From NCBI GenBank assembly GCA_946557105.1, contig CAMNSZ010000010.1, positions 46,581 to 110,580 of the forward strand: DNA of 64,000 nt, in the 5' to 3' direction. Shown here piece by piece: positions 9,025-17,107 of this stretch (positions are counted from its first letter, which is position 1; the number at the start of each line of letters is the position of its first letter). Below the pieces are notes generated by a model. It was not told where the DNA came from. It saw only the letters and a list, made by a program, of their open reading frames with translations, and made no database searches. Origin of the DNA: an uncultured Lachnospiraceae bacterium (GTDB taxonomy: Bacteria; Bacillota; Clostridia; Lachnospirales; Lachnospiraceae). The position numbers and the translations under genes were made by a program.

Positions 9025-9260
9025 TATGCCTTGCACAGAAGCATACAAGGAACACATCATGTATATTTTCAATGGCTTGGGCAGGACTGTCATGCGATAT
9101 GAGGCTATCACCGCATGGCTTGACAGGAGCAGATGGCGGCAAAATAGACGAATGTTTTGAAGCACCCTATGAAGAATACCCCATTACTATCTGCGGTTAG
9201 ACAATCATCCTCACCAATGGGAGCTTGCTCAAGTTCCGCTTTGATGAACACAAAGTATAA
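9025..9260 (+). pseudogene. remnant of a conjugative-element sigma-like factor gene
   Basis: After an AGAAAGGGGGAATCATTT leader, an ATG at 9025 opens MPCTEAYKEHIMYIFNGLG and soon runs to a stop. A second frame reads EYPITICG, a TAG, then TIILTNGSLLKFRFDEHKV to 9260. The pattern 'YPITICG-x-T-x-x-L-x-x-G-x-L' resembles the middle of small sigma-70-like proteins carried by Tn916-type elements. The identification rests on short matches recalled by pattern, so it is tentative. Confidence 0.3.
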
Positions 9261-9369
9261 AAATTTATTTCATTTTAGGAGAAACGGGTGTATAATAACG
9301 GTAAGTCAAAATTTCCCGACACAATAATAAATTTAATAAATTTAATAAGTTTAATAAGTCGAAAAGGAT

Positions 9370-10452
9370 ATGAATATGAAACCGAAATCTAAGAAGAAAA
9401 AGATTCTCTTTATTGTATTAGCTATCGTGGCTGTACTAATAATTGCCGGCGATTGGGCATTGTCTGTAACGGTATATAACGAGAATTTTAACCGGCGATT
9501 TGAGAGCTATGAGCCGCTTATGCTGTACGTTGATGATTTTGACGGATTGCAGCGCACGAAATATGAGTTTAGTTCCAATAAGGGGCAGAAGCTGGCGGGA
9601 TATATGTATAGCTCGGGAGAAAACCAGCGTGGTATCATTGTAATAGCACATGGCTTTGGTGGAGGTGGGCATAATTCTTACATGGATTGTGCGAATTATT
9701 TTGCCCGTCATGGATACTATGTTTTCTCCTATGACGCTACGGGAAATGATGAAAGCGAGGGGGAAGGAGTCGGAGGACTTCCACAGGGAGTAATAGATCT
9801 TGACTATGCAATCACATTTGTGGAAGAAAGCGGGAATTTCCCAAGTCTGCCAATCGTTCTATTTGGGCATAGCTGGGGCGGGTACAGTGTTTGCAGCGTA
9901 CTTACATATCATCCGGAAGTAAAAGCCGTTATAGCGTGTTCGGGTTTTAACGCTTCACCGAATCTGTTTGAAGCCGAGGGAAAAAAACAGGTAGGGAATG
10001 GTATTTATTTGATGTTGCCGTTTGTGAAGCTGCATGAGAGGATTCAATATGGCGGGTATGCCTCAAATACTGCAATGGACGGCTTTTCAAAGAGCAATGC
10101 CGCCGTTATGATTGTGCATAGCTTTGATGATGAAGTTGTTCCAGTCGAATACGGCTACGAAATTTATTATGAAAAATATAAGGACGATTCCCGCTTCAAC
10201 TTCATTCCTCTTGAGAATAAAGGACATAATTATTTCAATGATGACACCTATCGTAATGAGTTTAATGCGGAATTTGATGAATGGCTCAAAACGCTTGACT
10301 ATGACTATGATACTGTGGAAAACAAGGAACGGTTTTCGGACGATAAAGCCGATTATATATACCATAACCTTGACAGGGAGAAATGGTGTAATTCATTGGA
10401 TTTGGAGTTGTTCGAGGATTTTGTTGATTTTTATGATGAACATATAAATTAA
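9370..10452 (+). CDS. membrane-anchored alpha/beta hydrolase
   Basis: A 360-residue protein. It has a Lys-rich N-terminus and one membrane segment (about residues 12-30, ILFIVLAIVAVLIIAG) that anchors an extracytoplasmic hydrolase domain. The nucleophile elbow is GHSWGG, the oxyanion region HGFGGGGHNS, the acid is in HSFDDEVVP, and the His is in ENKGHNYF, giving a complete Ser-Asp-His triad. An acidic C-terminal extension of about 60 residues follows. This fits the S9-like/'alpha/beta fold hydrolase' class (BAAT/dienelactone-like), perhaps a peptidase or esterase. The ATG follows AAAAGGAT. It stands alone between a decayed gene and an EFR1 gene. Confidence 0.85.
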   Translation: MNMKPKSKKKKILFIVLAIVAVLIIAGDWALSVTVYNENFNRRFESYEPLMLYVDDFDGLQRTKYEFSSNKGQKLAGYMYSSGENQRGIIVIAHGFGGGGHNSYMDCANYFARHGYYVFSYDATGNDESEGEGVGGLPQGVIDLDYAITFVEESGNFPSLPIVLFGHSWGGYSVCSVLTYHPEVKAVIACSGFNASPNLFEAEGKKQVGNGIYLMLPFVKLHERIQYGGYASNTAMDGFSKSNAAVMIVHSFDDEVVPVEYGYEIYYEKYKDDSRFNFIPLENKGHNYFNDDTYRNEFNAEFDEWLKTLDYDYDTVENKERFSDDKADYIYHNLDREKWCNSLDLELFEDFVDFYDEHIN

Positions 10453-10509
10453 TCAAATTTCGGTTTTATCGGAGAGTTGTGTATAAAAATCAGAAGTTGG
10501 CGATAGGTA

Positions 10510-11271
10510 ATGACAGGAATATATTTTAGCGGTACAGGGAACACAAAATTTTGTGTTGATAAATTCTTAAAAGAATATGATGATAGTAAAAATTCATTTT
10601 CCATTGAAGATAATGAAGCTCTGGAGAAAATAAAAAATGACAATGAAATCGTGATAGGTTATCCAGTGCAATATAGCAATATTCCTAAAATACTGCAAGA
10701 TTATATTGTTAATAATCGGTATATTTGGAAAGGAAAAAACATTTTTATAATTGCCACAATGGGGCTTTTCAGTGGTGACGGCGCAGGGATATTAGCACGT
10801 TTGTTAAAGAATTATGGTGCTATTGTAGTGGGCGGATTGCATTTGAAAATGCCAGATAGTATTTGTGATGAGAGAGCATTAAAACGCAGCTTTGAAAAAA
10901 ATAAAAAAATTGTAATGAAATCAAAAGAAAAAATATGCAAATCCGTGCGCAAAATAAAAAATGGGAAACCGCCACAAGAGGGATTAGGAATTGTATATCA
11001 TTTGGCAGGACTGTTTGGACAAAGACTGTACTTTTTTGGGAAAACCCAAAAATATACCGATAAATTAAAAATTAATTCCCTAAAATGTATTGGGTGTGGT
11101 TTATGTGAAAGGCTATGTCCTATGAGTAACATTGTAGTGAAAAATGGAATTGCTGTTTCAAGCGATAAATGTACAATGTGTTATCGCTGTATTAATAAAT
11201 GTTCCCAAAAGGCAATCACATTATTAGGCAAAAAAGTTATTGAACAAAATGATGTAAGTAGATATTTATAA
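10510..11271 (+). CDS. EFR1 family flavodoxin-ferredoxin
   Basis: A 253-residue protein. The N-terminal flavodoxin-like domain begins with the FMN phosphate loop FSGTGNTKF and has VIGYPVQYSNIP and ATMGLFSGDGAG loops. The C-terminal ~60 residues hold two 4Fe-4S motifs (CIGCGLCERLCP and CTMCYRCINKC). This two-domain order defines the EFR1 family of Clostridia and methanogens. It probably shuttles electrons in anaerobic redox metabolism; the partner is unknown. It begins at an ATG after GGCGATAGGTA, a weak ribosome site, 57 bp after the hydrolase gene, and is AT-richer than the core genes. Confidence 0.9.
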   Translation: MTGIYFSGTGNTKFCVDKFLKEYDDSKNSFSIEDNEALEKIKNDNEIVIGYPVQYSNIPKILQDYIVNNRYIWKGKNIFIIATMGLFSGDGAGILARLLKNYGAIVVGGLHLKMPDSICDERALKRSFEKNKKIVMKSKEKICKSVRKIKNGKPPQEGLGIVYHLAGLFGQRLYFFGKTQKYTDKLKINSLKCIGCGLCERLCPMSNIVVKNGIAVSSDKCTMCYRCINKCSQKAITLLGKKVIEQNDVSRYL

Positions 11272-11298
11272 ATTTACATTTATATAGAGGAAATTTTC

Positions 11299-11559
11299 AT
11301 GTGTGAAGAAATGAAAATTAGAGAAAAACGAATATCTTCAGCGGAATATATTCGTTTTTAAAAAAGGATAGACTTAGGCTCACAATACCCAAAGGAACGG
11401 TTTGAGGAAAGAATATCTAAACTTGTAAACAATGTTACGATAAGCCTTGTTGCAAAAAACAAAAATGGTTGAATAGTTGGTGTTTTATTTGGGTTGACAG
11501 ATTATGTATATTGGCGCTATGTAACCGATTTAGGGGTTGACAGAGACTATGAGGAGCAG
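11299..11559 (+). pseudogene. GNAT acetyltransferase remnant with two in-frame stops
   Basis: After TAGAGGAAATTTTC an ATG opens a single frame that reads MKIREKRISSAEYIRF, TAA (11359-11361), then LGSQYPKERFEERISKLVNN and VTISLVAKNKNG, TGA (11470-11472), then IVGVLFGLTDYVYWRYVTD and LGVDRDYEEQG, the acetyl-CoA loop start. After that the sequence stops resembling a GNAT. All pieces are in one frame, so the two stops and the lost C-terminus show ordinary decay. Confidence 0.65.
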
Positions 11560-11838
11560 GGATTTGACGGAAAGCGCAGCATCGCGAAGGAATATGTCTG
11601 GGGAAAGAAGACGGATCTGAATGAAATCGTTATATGCTTGATTACCCGTTTATAAAAAGGGGTAGTAAAAGGCTCTAATTCTTGCTACGATTTTACTACG
11701 TTTTAAGGCTTCAACTTGCCATATTTTGCTCCGTTTTGCTTATGCTGTGATATTTTTAACAATGTTTATCAGAAAAATAAACCTCGTAAAGCGTGCCAAA
11801 ACATGGCAAATCAACGCATTTTAGGAGGAATTTTTATT

Positions 11839-11869
11839 ATGATTAAAATACTATTCGTCTGCCATGGCA
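11839..11869 (+). repeat. left attachment repeat (attL)
   Basis: Matches 22923-22953 at 27 of 31 bases; the run ATGATTAAAAT and the core GTCTGCCA are identical. Similarity begins at the start codon and ends after GGCA. The mismatches are mostly at third codon positions, as expected if the element carries its own version of the target gene's start. Confidence 0.7.
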
Positions 11870-11930
11870 GGATCTTGAAATGTTCCGAAAAAGCCTGTAA
11901 AATCAATGATTTCTTGGCAGGAAGAGGCGC

Positions 11931-11958
11931 TTACTATACCACAACTACACCATTTTTG
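11931..11958 (+). repeat. left arm-type integrase motif
   Basis: TTACTATACCACAACTACACC followed by ATTTTTG closely matches 22773-22800 near the other end in the same orientation. A pair of ACTAYACCA units about 12 bp apart at both ends is what a Tn916-type integrase N-terminal domain would bind. Confidence 0.5.
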
Positions 11959-12195
11959 AAAGAGCCTTGAGATGATGTAACTATAATACAGGGACGCAAG
12001 ATGGCAGCTTTCCTAAAAAGAGGATACTGCCGTCTGCTTTATGCATAAAGAAATTAGTTATAAATATCTCAAAGATACTCTTTGTGCATATTTTTACAAT
12101 TTTAGGCGAAGCTGCACTTCCGCAATAGTTATATTAGCCATGTAAATGCAGAGAACGATTCGGATGATGATTCGCAATAAGAAAACAAATATGAA

Positions 12196-12405
12196 TAGTT
12201 GATATTTAAAACAGGACTTGATACTCCGTATGAAAGAAATCGTATTGTTTTCGGTGCACCGGGTACAGGAAAAAGTTACTTGCTAAAAGAGGACGTTAAA
12301 GAAGTTAAGAAGTATTTGCCATTACCTTGGAGGCTTGGAATGAATGCCTTAATTAGAGGCATTGCACTCCAAAGTAATGGACTATGTTGTTTACACTATA
12401 TATAA
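12196..12405 (+). pseudogene. fragment of a McrB-like AAA+ ATPase
   Basis: A short frame reads TGLDTPYERNRIVFGAPGTG then KSYLLKEDVKE, i.e. the Walker A region (GAPGTGKS) of the McrB-type GTPase/AAA family that usually reads TPxxRNxIxFGAPGTGKS. It then diverges and stops at 12405. Upstream codons in frame contain stops. This is only the nucleotide-binding start of a restriction-type or nuclease-coupled ATPase, left as debris beside other defence-like genes. Confidence 0.55.
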
Positions 12406-12409
12406 TGAT

Positions 12410-12772
12410 TTAGCCGATTGAGAAAACATGCATGAGTCCATCACGGATTCTTTGTGCATCGGCTTCCGTCAGTTTTCCAACCTTACGGTCGATACAAGAA
12501 TTATCAAGTTGTACTGTAGTAATCAGCTTTGCAACACTTGGGCTTCTAAGGCAATCGTAGAACTGCAATAATACATTGGACTTAACGTCCAAATGAGAAA
12601 GGTTGCTAGTGAGATAGCAGCAGATACAGGTGCCGGATGTAGCATTCTGAAAATCCTCTGAAAGGATGATGCCATAATGGTCACCACGCATTCTGCGGGT
12701 TTCTTCCTCATTGGTTACAGGATTGTTAATCCATACGATGTCATATTGATGATAAAATGTTGGGTTATACAT
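12410..12772 (-). CDS. PemK/MazF-family toxin-like protein
   Basis: A 120-residue protein of the usual size for the family. It has the N-terminal strand YDIVWINNPV, then RRMRGDHYGIILSED in place of the usual G-x-R-P-x-x-x-x-S loop, the central CCYLTSNLSHLDVKSNVLL, the KLITTVQLDNSCI strand (where family members read 'Q-x-x-T-x-D-x-x-R'), and KVGKLTEADAQRIRDGL at the C-terminus. The ATG follows GGAGAAAAATT. There is no antitoxin gene on either side: upstream is the divergent NACHT gene and downstream a decayed fragment. It may be a solitary toxin-fold protein, a lost pair, or part of the divergent defence locus. RNA cleavage is inferred from the fold only. Confidence 0.7.
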   Translation of the reverse strand: MYNPTFYHQYDIVWINNPVTNEEETRRMRGDHYGIILSEDFQNATSGTCICCYLTSNLSHLDVKSNVLLQFYDCLRSPSVAKLITTVQLDNSCIDRKVGKLTEADAQRIRDGLMHVFSIG

Positions 12773-12957
12773 AATAATTTTTCTCCTTTTGTTTGTGAGT
12801 CTTGTTAGTCTGCAATGGCGAATGAGCCAGACATCAAGGAGTGTTATCTGCAGATGTTTCCCTCGATGATTTTATTATCGTGGTGAAAACAAAGTTAATC
12901 AAAGATGAAGCACGGTTAATTTGGGTTAATTGTGTAAAAGAAAAGAGTGTGAGAAAA
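12773..12957. promoter_or_regulatory. divergent intergenic region of toxin-like and NACHT genes
   Basis: 185 bp separate the two divergent starts. A frame continuous with the NACHT gene extends left to a GTG at 12841, but that GTG has no spacing to its GGAG and the ATG at 12958 follows AAGAGTGTGAGAAAA. I treat the region as a shared regulatory zone; no operator is obvious. Confidence 0.35.
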
Positions 12958-15675
12958 ATGGCTATCATTAGAAAAAAAACAGAAGAGGAGTTTTACCCTA
13001 GATTATGTGGTTCTACTTTGCTATTTACTGTTTTGCGGTTGAGGAAAAGAAGAACGGGAAAACAAGAAGAATGTTTTAAAGACTTTTTAGGAATAATTGA
13101 CCCTCCGGCAGTGAAGGATGTATATGAGGCATCGTTACATAAATACGCTTCTGAATGTAAGAATGCTAAAGAGTTGCCAGTCGAGGGAAATTATGTAAGA
13201 TTTGGCGATACAGATGTATGTACTACTTTTCGTGATGAATTTAAAAATAACGAAGAAGCAGTACTTGAAAGAATGAAAAATTTTGTAAGTAATTATTTTG
13301 AAGAAGCGTCACATAAGTTGTTAATAAAGGCATTGCTTGAATTGGTAGAAGCTGATAGATCTATTGAGGAACATAACCGTTCATTATTTGTAAAGCCCGG
13401 ATTAGTTCCTGCTTTTAAAGATGAAATTTTAAATGGTGAGGAAGAGATTTATTTTTACAATTTCTTGATTGGCGTGTGGTATTACGTCTATCAGTATTTT
13501 GATGGACATACTGCAGGTCAGTCTACGATAGAGCATTGGACAGAGAAGACCAAAGATTATACAGCAGATAAAGTAGTTTGTAATTTAGGAAATTCAGATA
13601 AGTATGATGGTATAAGAATTTCTTATGAAACAAAAACAATTTTTGACACTCAAGAAGTTATTGAAGAGGTCGCAGAGGGTCCAAAAGCTATCATAATGCC
13701 AAATGGAATAGCACCAGATCTTGCTACATTTGACCCAGAAGATGGCGTTTTTGTATTGGAACAAGTAACCAAGCAGGTTGTATCTGATAAATTTTCAAAA
13801 TATATTGAGGGTGCATTAAGAAATTACGAAAATAAAAAAGGTTTTTTGGATACAAAAGAACGTCCTTTCCGACAATTTTATGTGTGCAATGACGTTTGCC
13901 AACGTATGAGGGAAGTTAGGAGAAGCACTAATGGTGAGTTAAGACCTGATTATAATGATAAGCATTTAAATCGTGCTAGGTCTAATATTATGCTAGATGA
14001 CCTTGGTAGACATTTTTGTGTTTTTTCGGGAATTGGTGGTATGGGAAAGTCCATGTTGCTTATAAAATTCTTGCTAGATGAGGCTGAGTTATATAAACCA
14101 GGTGGAAGAGTCCCAATCATGGTTACATTAAGAAGCTATAAGCCGGATGAGAAGAATTTGGAAACATTGCTTGCTATGGAATTGAAAAGATTTGACCCTG
14201 CACTGCAATTATCTGATTTATATTATTTATTAGATACAGGTCGTGCGGTGTGTCTTTTGGATGGATTTGATGAAGTAAATAGAGATTATATTAATGATTT
14301 TCAGGATGAATTAGATGTAATCAAAGATGGTAGACCGGATACTTTTTTTATTATGTCTTCAAGAGATATCCCTGAAATAAGAACGTTGAATCATTATTTT
14401 GAGTACGATTTGCAAAATTTGAATCTAGAACAAGCGTGTGAACTCATTAACAGATTAGACTCGGATAGAGTGGATGATGAACTAAAGAAAGATTTTATAA
14501 ACAAGTTGCAAAAAGACGCTTTTAGATTTAATAGAGATGAAAAAAGGGATTTTGTTGGTAATCCGTTATTTTTATCGTTAATGATAAGAACATATGATAT
14601 GATTCATGATATTCCAACACAACGTTATGTATTTTATGAAAAAACATATATAGCCATGGCTTCGGAGTACGATTCAAAGACTAAGCGAATGACAAGACCG
14701 TTCTTTACAGGGTTAAATGAGAAAACCTTCCAGAAATATTTTGCTGAATTTTGTGCATTGACATATTCTGATTCTAAATATGAATTTGACCGAGATTTGA
14801 TGATGGAGTATTTTTATCAGGTGGTGGAAGATAATGGTTTAAATATCGACCCGGAATTATTTATAAGAGATGTGACGGAAAAATTGTGTTTGATTTATAA
14901 AGACGGAAGTGTTTATGAATTTATACATAGGTCATTTCAAGAATATTTTGCTGCATTTTACTATTTGATGATGCTATCTATTGATAAGGATACTGTGATT
15001 GAAACACTCAAGGCATTGGATGAAAAAATAAGAAAAGATGAAACATTATCTATGATGTATGGTATGGATGATAAAACAATGGAAAAATATGTGATATTAC
15101 CGTTCTTAGAAGAAATGTTTGCATATAATAATGATGATGCAGATTATAAGGACTATTTAAGAAAGTACTACCCACGTTTGGAATATGTAACAGGCGATTT
15201 GGATGAGGATATGTGTTCCAATGATGACCATACATCAGCAATGTATTGTTTTATTAAAAAGCAGTTTGGAATTGACCATGGGTATATTTCTATGAGTTTT
15301 GAACGTGATGAGGGATATGCAGATGATTCAGAAGAATATTTTTGGATTGCCGAGTGTTGGTTCGGACATACATCGCATCCGGGTAATATGAGATTAGTGC
15401 AGAGATTTGAAATTCCAACGAGTTATAAGGAAGCAAATAATATATATTCTTCAGAAGATATCGATGAAATGAAAGGATTTCTCTGTGGAATTGATGTTGA
15501 GGCGTGTTTAAAACCGAATCCATATAATGAAGTGGCATATGATATTATTATGGACAATTCATTTCCTATTAAGGGAGAATTTTTCGCACTCAAATCTTTA
15601 TATGAGACTTTAAAAAAGAAGTATGATGATACCGCAAATCCAACCAAGAAAAAATTTGGATTGCGAAAACACTAA
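12958..15675 (+). CDS. NACHT-domain NTPase (bacterial NLR-like, candidate defence protein)
   Basis: A 905-residue protein. The NACHT module is clear: Walker A GIGGMGKS at 358-365, Walker B LLDGFDE at 433-439 with the extra acidic residues typical of NACHT, sensor-like SSRD at 467-470, the NPLFLSLM motif at 535-542, and the winged-helix/ARC2-like FIHRSFQEYFAAFYYL from 655. The first ~350 residues match no domain I know and may hold an effector; they contain a VEADRSIEEHN segment and a run of aromatic-rich helices. The C-terminal ~235 residues are also unrecognised and acidic, where NLRs place their sensor. The gene is AT-rich compared with the core genome. Bacterial NACHT proteins of this size protect against phages; the same role here is an inference supported by its island setting and PemK-like neighbour. 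Confidence 0.8.
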   Translation: MAIIRKKTEEEFYPRLCGSTLLFTVLRLRKRRTGKQEECFKDFLGIIDPPAVKDVYEASLHKYASECKNAKELPVEGNYVRFGDTDVCTTFRDEFKNNEEAVLERMKNFVSNYFEEASHKLLIKALLELVEADRSIEEHNRSLFVKPGLVPAFKDEILNGEEEIYFYNFLIGVWYYVYQYFDGHTAGQSTIEHWTEKTKDYTADKVVCNLGNSDKYDGIRISYETKTIFDTQEVIEEVAEGPKAIIMPNGIAPDLATFDPEDGVFVLEQVTKQVVSDKFSKYIEGALRNYENKKGFLDTKERPFRQFYVCNDVCQRMREVRRSTNGELRPDYNDKHLNRARSNIMLDDLGRHFCVFSGIGGMGKSMLLIKFLLDEAELYKPGGRVPIMVTLRSYKPDEKNLETLLAMELKRFDPALQLSDLYYLLDTGRAVCLLDGFDEVNRDYINDFQDELDVIKDGRPDTFFIMSSRDIPEIRTLNHYFEYDLQNLNLEQACELINRLDSDRVDDELKKDFINKLQKDAFRFNRDEKRDFVGNPLFLSLMIRTYDMIHDIPTQRYVFYEKTYIAMASEYDSKTKRMTRPFFTGLNEKTFQKYFAEFCALTYSDSKYEFDRDLMMEYFYQVVEDNGLNIDPELFIRDVTEKLCLIYKDGSVYEFIHRSFQEYFAAFYYLMMLSIDKDTVIETLKALDEKIRKDETLSMMYGMDDKTMEKYVILPFLEEMFAYNNDDADYKDYLRKYYPRLEYVTGDLDEDMCSNDDHTSAMYCFIKKQFGIDHGYISMSFERDEGYADDSEEYFWIAECWFGHTSHPGNMRLVQRFEIPTSYKEANNIYSSEDIDEMKGFLCGIDVEACLKPNPYNEVAYDIIMDNSFPIKGEFFALKSLYETLKKKYDDTANPTKKKFGLRKH

Positions 15676-15869
15676 TAATAAAAAGGCGGTACGGATATAT
15701 TTCTGCCCCGGAAGCAGCAAAGAAATGGGGTATTTCAGAAAGACGGGTGCTAAAGCTATGTGAGGAAAACCGTATACCCGGCGTGGCAAAATTCAGCCGC
15801 TTGTGGCTGATACCAAAGGACGCTGAAAAGCCAGTAGATAAAAGGAAACGGGAGGAAAACGGAAAGTGA
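15675..15869 (+). pseudogene. HTH (excisionase-like) regulator lacking its start
   Basis: A frame without start codon reads YISAPEAAKKWGISERRVLK and then LCEENRIPGVAKFSRLWLIP, the standard small MerR/excisionase-type helix-turn-helix of Clostridia elements, to a TGA at 15867-15869. The N-terminal Met codon is missing; the sequence begins next to the NACHT gene stop. Its stop overlaps the start of the receiver fragment that follows (GTGA). Confidence 0.6.
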
Positions 15870-16003
15870 AAATATTTGTTGTTGAAGATGAAACAGAGAT
15901 TTGTAAAGAGCTGTCCGTTCTGTTACAGAAATATGGGTATGCTTATGAAAGCAGTACGGATTTCGCACATGGAGGGAGCAAAAATATCCTTTTTTCGATA
16001 TGA
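15866..16003 (+). pseudogene. truncated response-regulator receiver
   Basis: GTG at 15866 after GGGAGGAAAAC opens VKIFVVEDETEICKELSVLL then QKYGYAYESSTDF, the first beta-alpha-beta of an OmpR-type receiver with its acidic pair. Similarity ends at about 15970, before the phospho-acceptor Asp, and the frame soon stops. The break point marks a junction in the mosaic island. Confidence 0.6.
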
Positions 16004-16256
16004 ATCAGATATGTAGAGGGTATGTCAAGTTGAATGCGTAAGTTTTTTGTTTTTATCAGCGGTTGCATGCAACCGCTGATTTATGTCAAGAAATATCGTT
16101 TCATGACATAAGGTTCTCAGAATATCCTTATTATTCGGAAAAGGAATCAAACTTTTCTCACTTCTGGAACTGACGGGTCAAGGGATTAATCTCTTAATTG
16201 ATTTTGCCAATGTATATTTGACAGTAATCTCGCGCTATCTTTGCATGATTTTTTGG
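16004..16256. other. non-coding junction region
   Basis: No gene seen. It contains a perfect 26-bp palindrome (16055-16080) flanked by two copies of TATGTCAAG (16021 and 16083). Confidence 0.4.
16055..16080. repeat. perfect 26-bp palindrome
   Basis: ATCAGCGGTTGCA is followed immediately by its exact reverse complement. There is no T-run on the exit side in either direction, so a terminator role is unlikely. Direct repeats of TATGTCAAG flank it. It could be a recombination or replication site, or the terminal hairpin of a lost element. Confidence 0.7.
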
Positions 16257-16285
16257 TTGAAACTGATATCCCCAAATGCTATAAT
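16257..16285 (+). promoter_or_regulatory. sigma-A-type promoter
   Basis: TTGAAA, 17 bases, TATAAT. It points at the hairpin at 16295-16320 and then the small Lys-rich gene at 16455. Confidence 0.65.
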
Positions 16286-16294
16286 ACTAGCAGG

Positions 16295-16320
16295 AATTTC
16301 TCATAGTATGAGAAATTTTT
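16295..16320 (+). terminator. hairpin with T-run directly after the promoter
   Basis: AATTTCTCAT, loop AGT, ATGAGAAATT, then TTTT. Transcription from 16292 or so would meet it almost at once, so it is either an attenuator or the end of a very short RNA. Confidence 0.6.
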
Positions 16321-16454
16321 CTCCGACCTTGAGAAATAATTAAATGCAGAGATAATCCTATGATTTTTATTGGATTCAGCTTAGAAGGTGACGTAGTGTC
16401 CGCTATCTTGTGCGTAATTGTTAGATGGAGTCAAGGAGAAAGGAGAAACTGTTC

Positions 16455-16703
16455 ATGGCAAAGAAAAAGAGCGTATCTTCAAAGACACACACTCAAAAGC
16501 AGCTTAATGATTATGCAAATCAGAATAATCCTAACAACAAAGCTTATAAAGCTAAAATAGCAAACGATAAGAAGATGAAGAAAACGTCGTCTAGGAATGA
16601 AGCTATCCGCAGTGCAAAACAACAAGCTAAGTTTGAAGCTGAACATGGGGTTCTTTATCCACTTGATTGGATGTGCTATAGCAATCCTTATGATTTTGAC
16701 TAA
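16455..16703 (+). CDS. small Lys/Asn-rich protein of unknown function
   Basis: An 82-residue protein starting MAKKKSVSSKTHTQKQLNDY at an ATG after AAGGAGAAAGGAGAAACT. The first 60 residues are very basic and low in hydrophobics, resembling nucleic-acid-binding tails; the end is HGVLYPLDWMCYSNPYDFD, which is more ordered and aromatic. I do not recognise a family, although similar short KKK-SS-K proteins are found in mobile regions of Firmicutes. An upstream Met (16425) lacks a better ribosome site. Confidence 0.55.
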   Translation: MAKKKSVSSKTHTQKQLNDYANQNNPNNKAYKAKIANDKKMKKTSSRNEAIRSAKQQAKFEAEHGVLYPLDWMCYSNPYDFD

Positions 16704-16775
16704 TCATTACTTAAAGAGACTGTTTCAAGTTTTGTGTAAGCTCAAAATCTGCTATAAGATAGGTGTATGTTTATT

Positions 16776-16812
16776 TAAGGGACGGATGCCGAATTTCGGA
16801 ATCCGTCCCTTA
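16776..16812 (+). terminator. intrinsic terminator (possibly bidirectional)
   Basis: AAGGGACGGAT and ATCCGTCCCTT form an 11-bp stem around GCCGAATTTCGGA-type inner pairing, followed by ATTCT. It lies 70 bp after the small Lys-rich gene. Confidence 0.65.
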
Positions 16813-17028
16813 TTCTGTATTGCGCAGGCTGTTCCTATGCGGTCAATAAAATCTGATGAAACTTTTTTGTTATAGATTCCTGTCGGAAAGTCGCTTGTTT
16901 GAATAAAGTTTTCTATAGCGGAACAATTAGGTATATACGTTTTTATGATGTGTGCTAAGTGCTTGATATTTATGCATTTGCAGGAGGTTCATATCAAAAA
17001 CAGGGTAGATATGGAAAATTTTCAGCTA

Positions 17029-17057
17029 TTGCAAAAAAATAATGATAGTGATAAAAT
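17029..17057 (+). promoter_or_regulatory. promoter of the TetR-MFS-KTR operon
   Basis: TTGCAA, 17 bases, TAAAAT, 50 bp before the TetR start and overlapped by the operator at 17055. Confidence 0.65.
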
Positions 17058-17085
17058 AGTTATTGACTTTGGGTCAATAACTATT
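17055..17085. promoter_or_regulatory. TetR-type operator
   Basis: AATAGTTATTGAC and GTCAATAACTATT are perfect 13-bp inverted arms separated by five bases (TTTGG). The dyad covers the end of the -10 box and the transcription start, so a bound repressor would block the promoter. Its position right before the TetR gene points to autorepression. Confidence 0.8.
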
Positions 17086-17107
17086 TTCAAAGGAGGTATA
17101 TTAGAAG

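Larger units (their letters stand above)
11839..11970 (+). pseudogene. displaced 5' end of the phosphatase gene fused to the island's left end
   Basis: A strong ribosome site (TTAGGAGGAATTTTTATT) precedes an ATG whose first ten codons read MIKILFVCHG, identical to the start of the phosphatase at 22923. It then switches to unrelated sequence (RILKCSEKACKINDF) and ends after 43 residues. I interpret it as the original start of the phosphatase gene, cut off by island integration. The peptide lacks the catalytic Arg of the C-x5-R loop, so it has no phosphatase function. Confidence 0.75.

Noticed and set aside
9285..9296. Promoter for the alpha/beta hydrolase
   Set aside because: A good TATAAT is present at about 9291 but no acceptable -35 box at 16-18 bp, so not listed as a feature.
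12841..12957. 39-codon N-terminal extension of the NACHT protein
   Set aside because: Starts at a GTG overlapping its own GGAG; the ATG at 12958 has a better-placed ribosome site. I could not exclude it fully.
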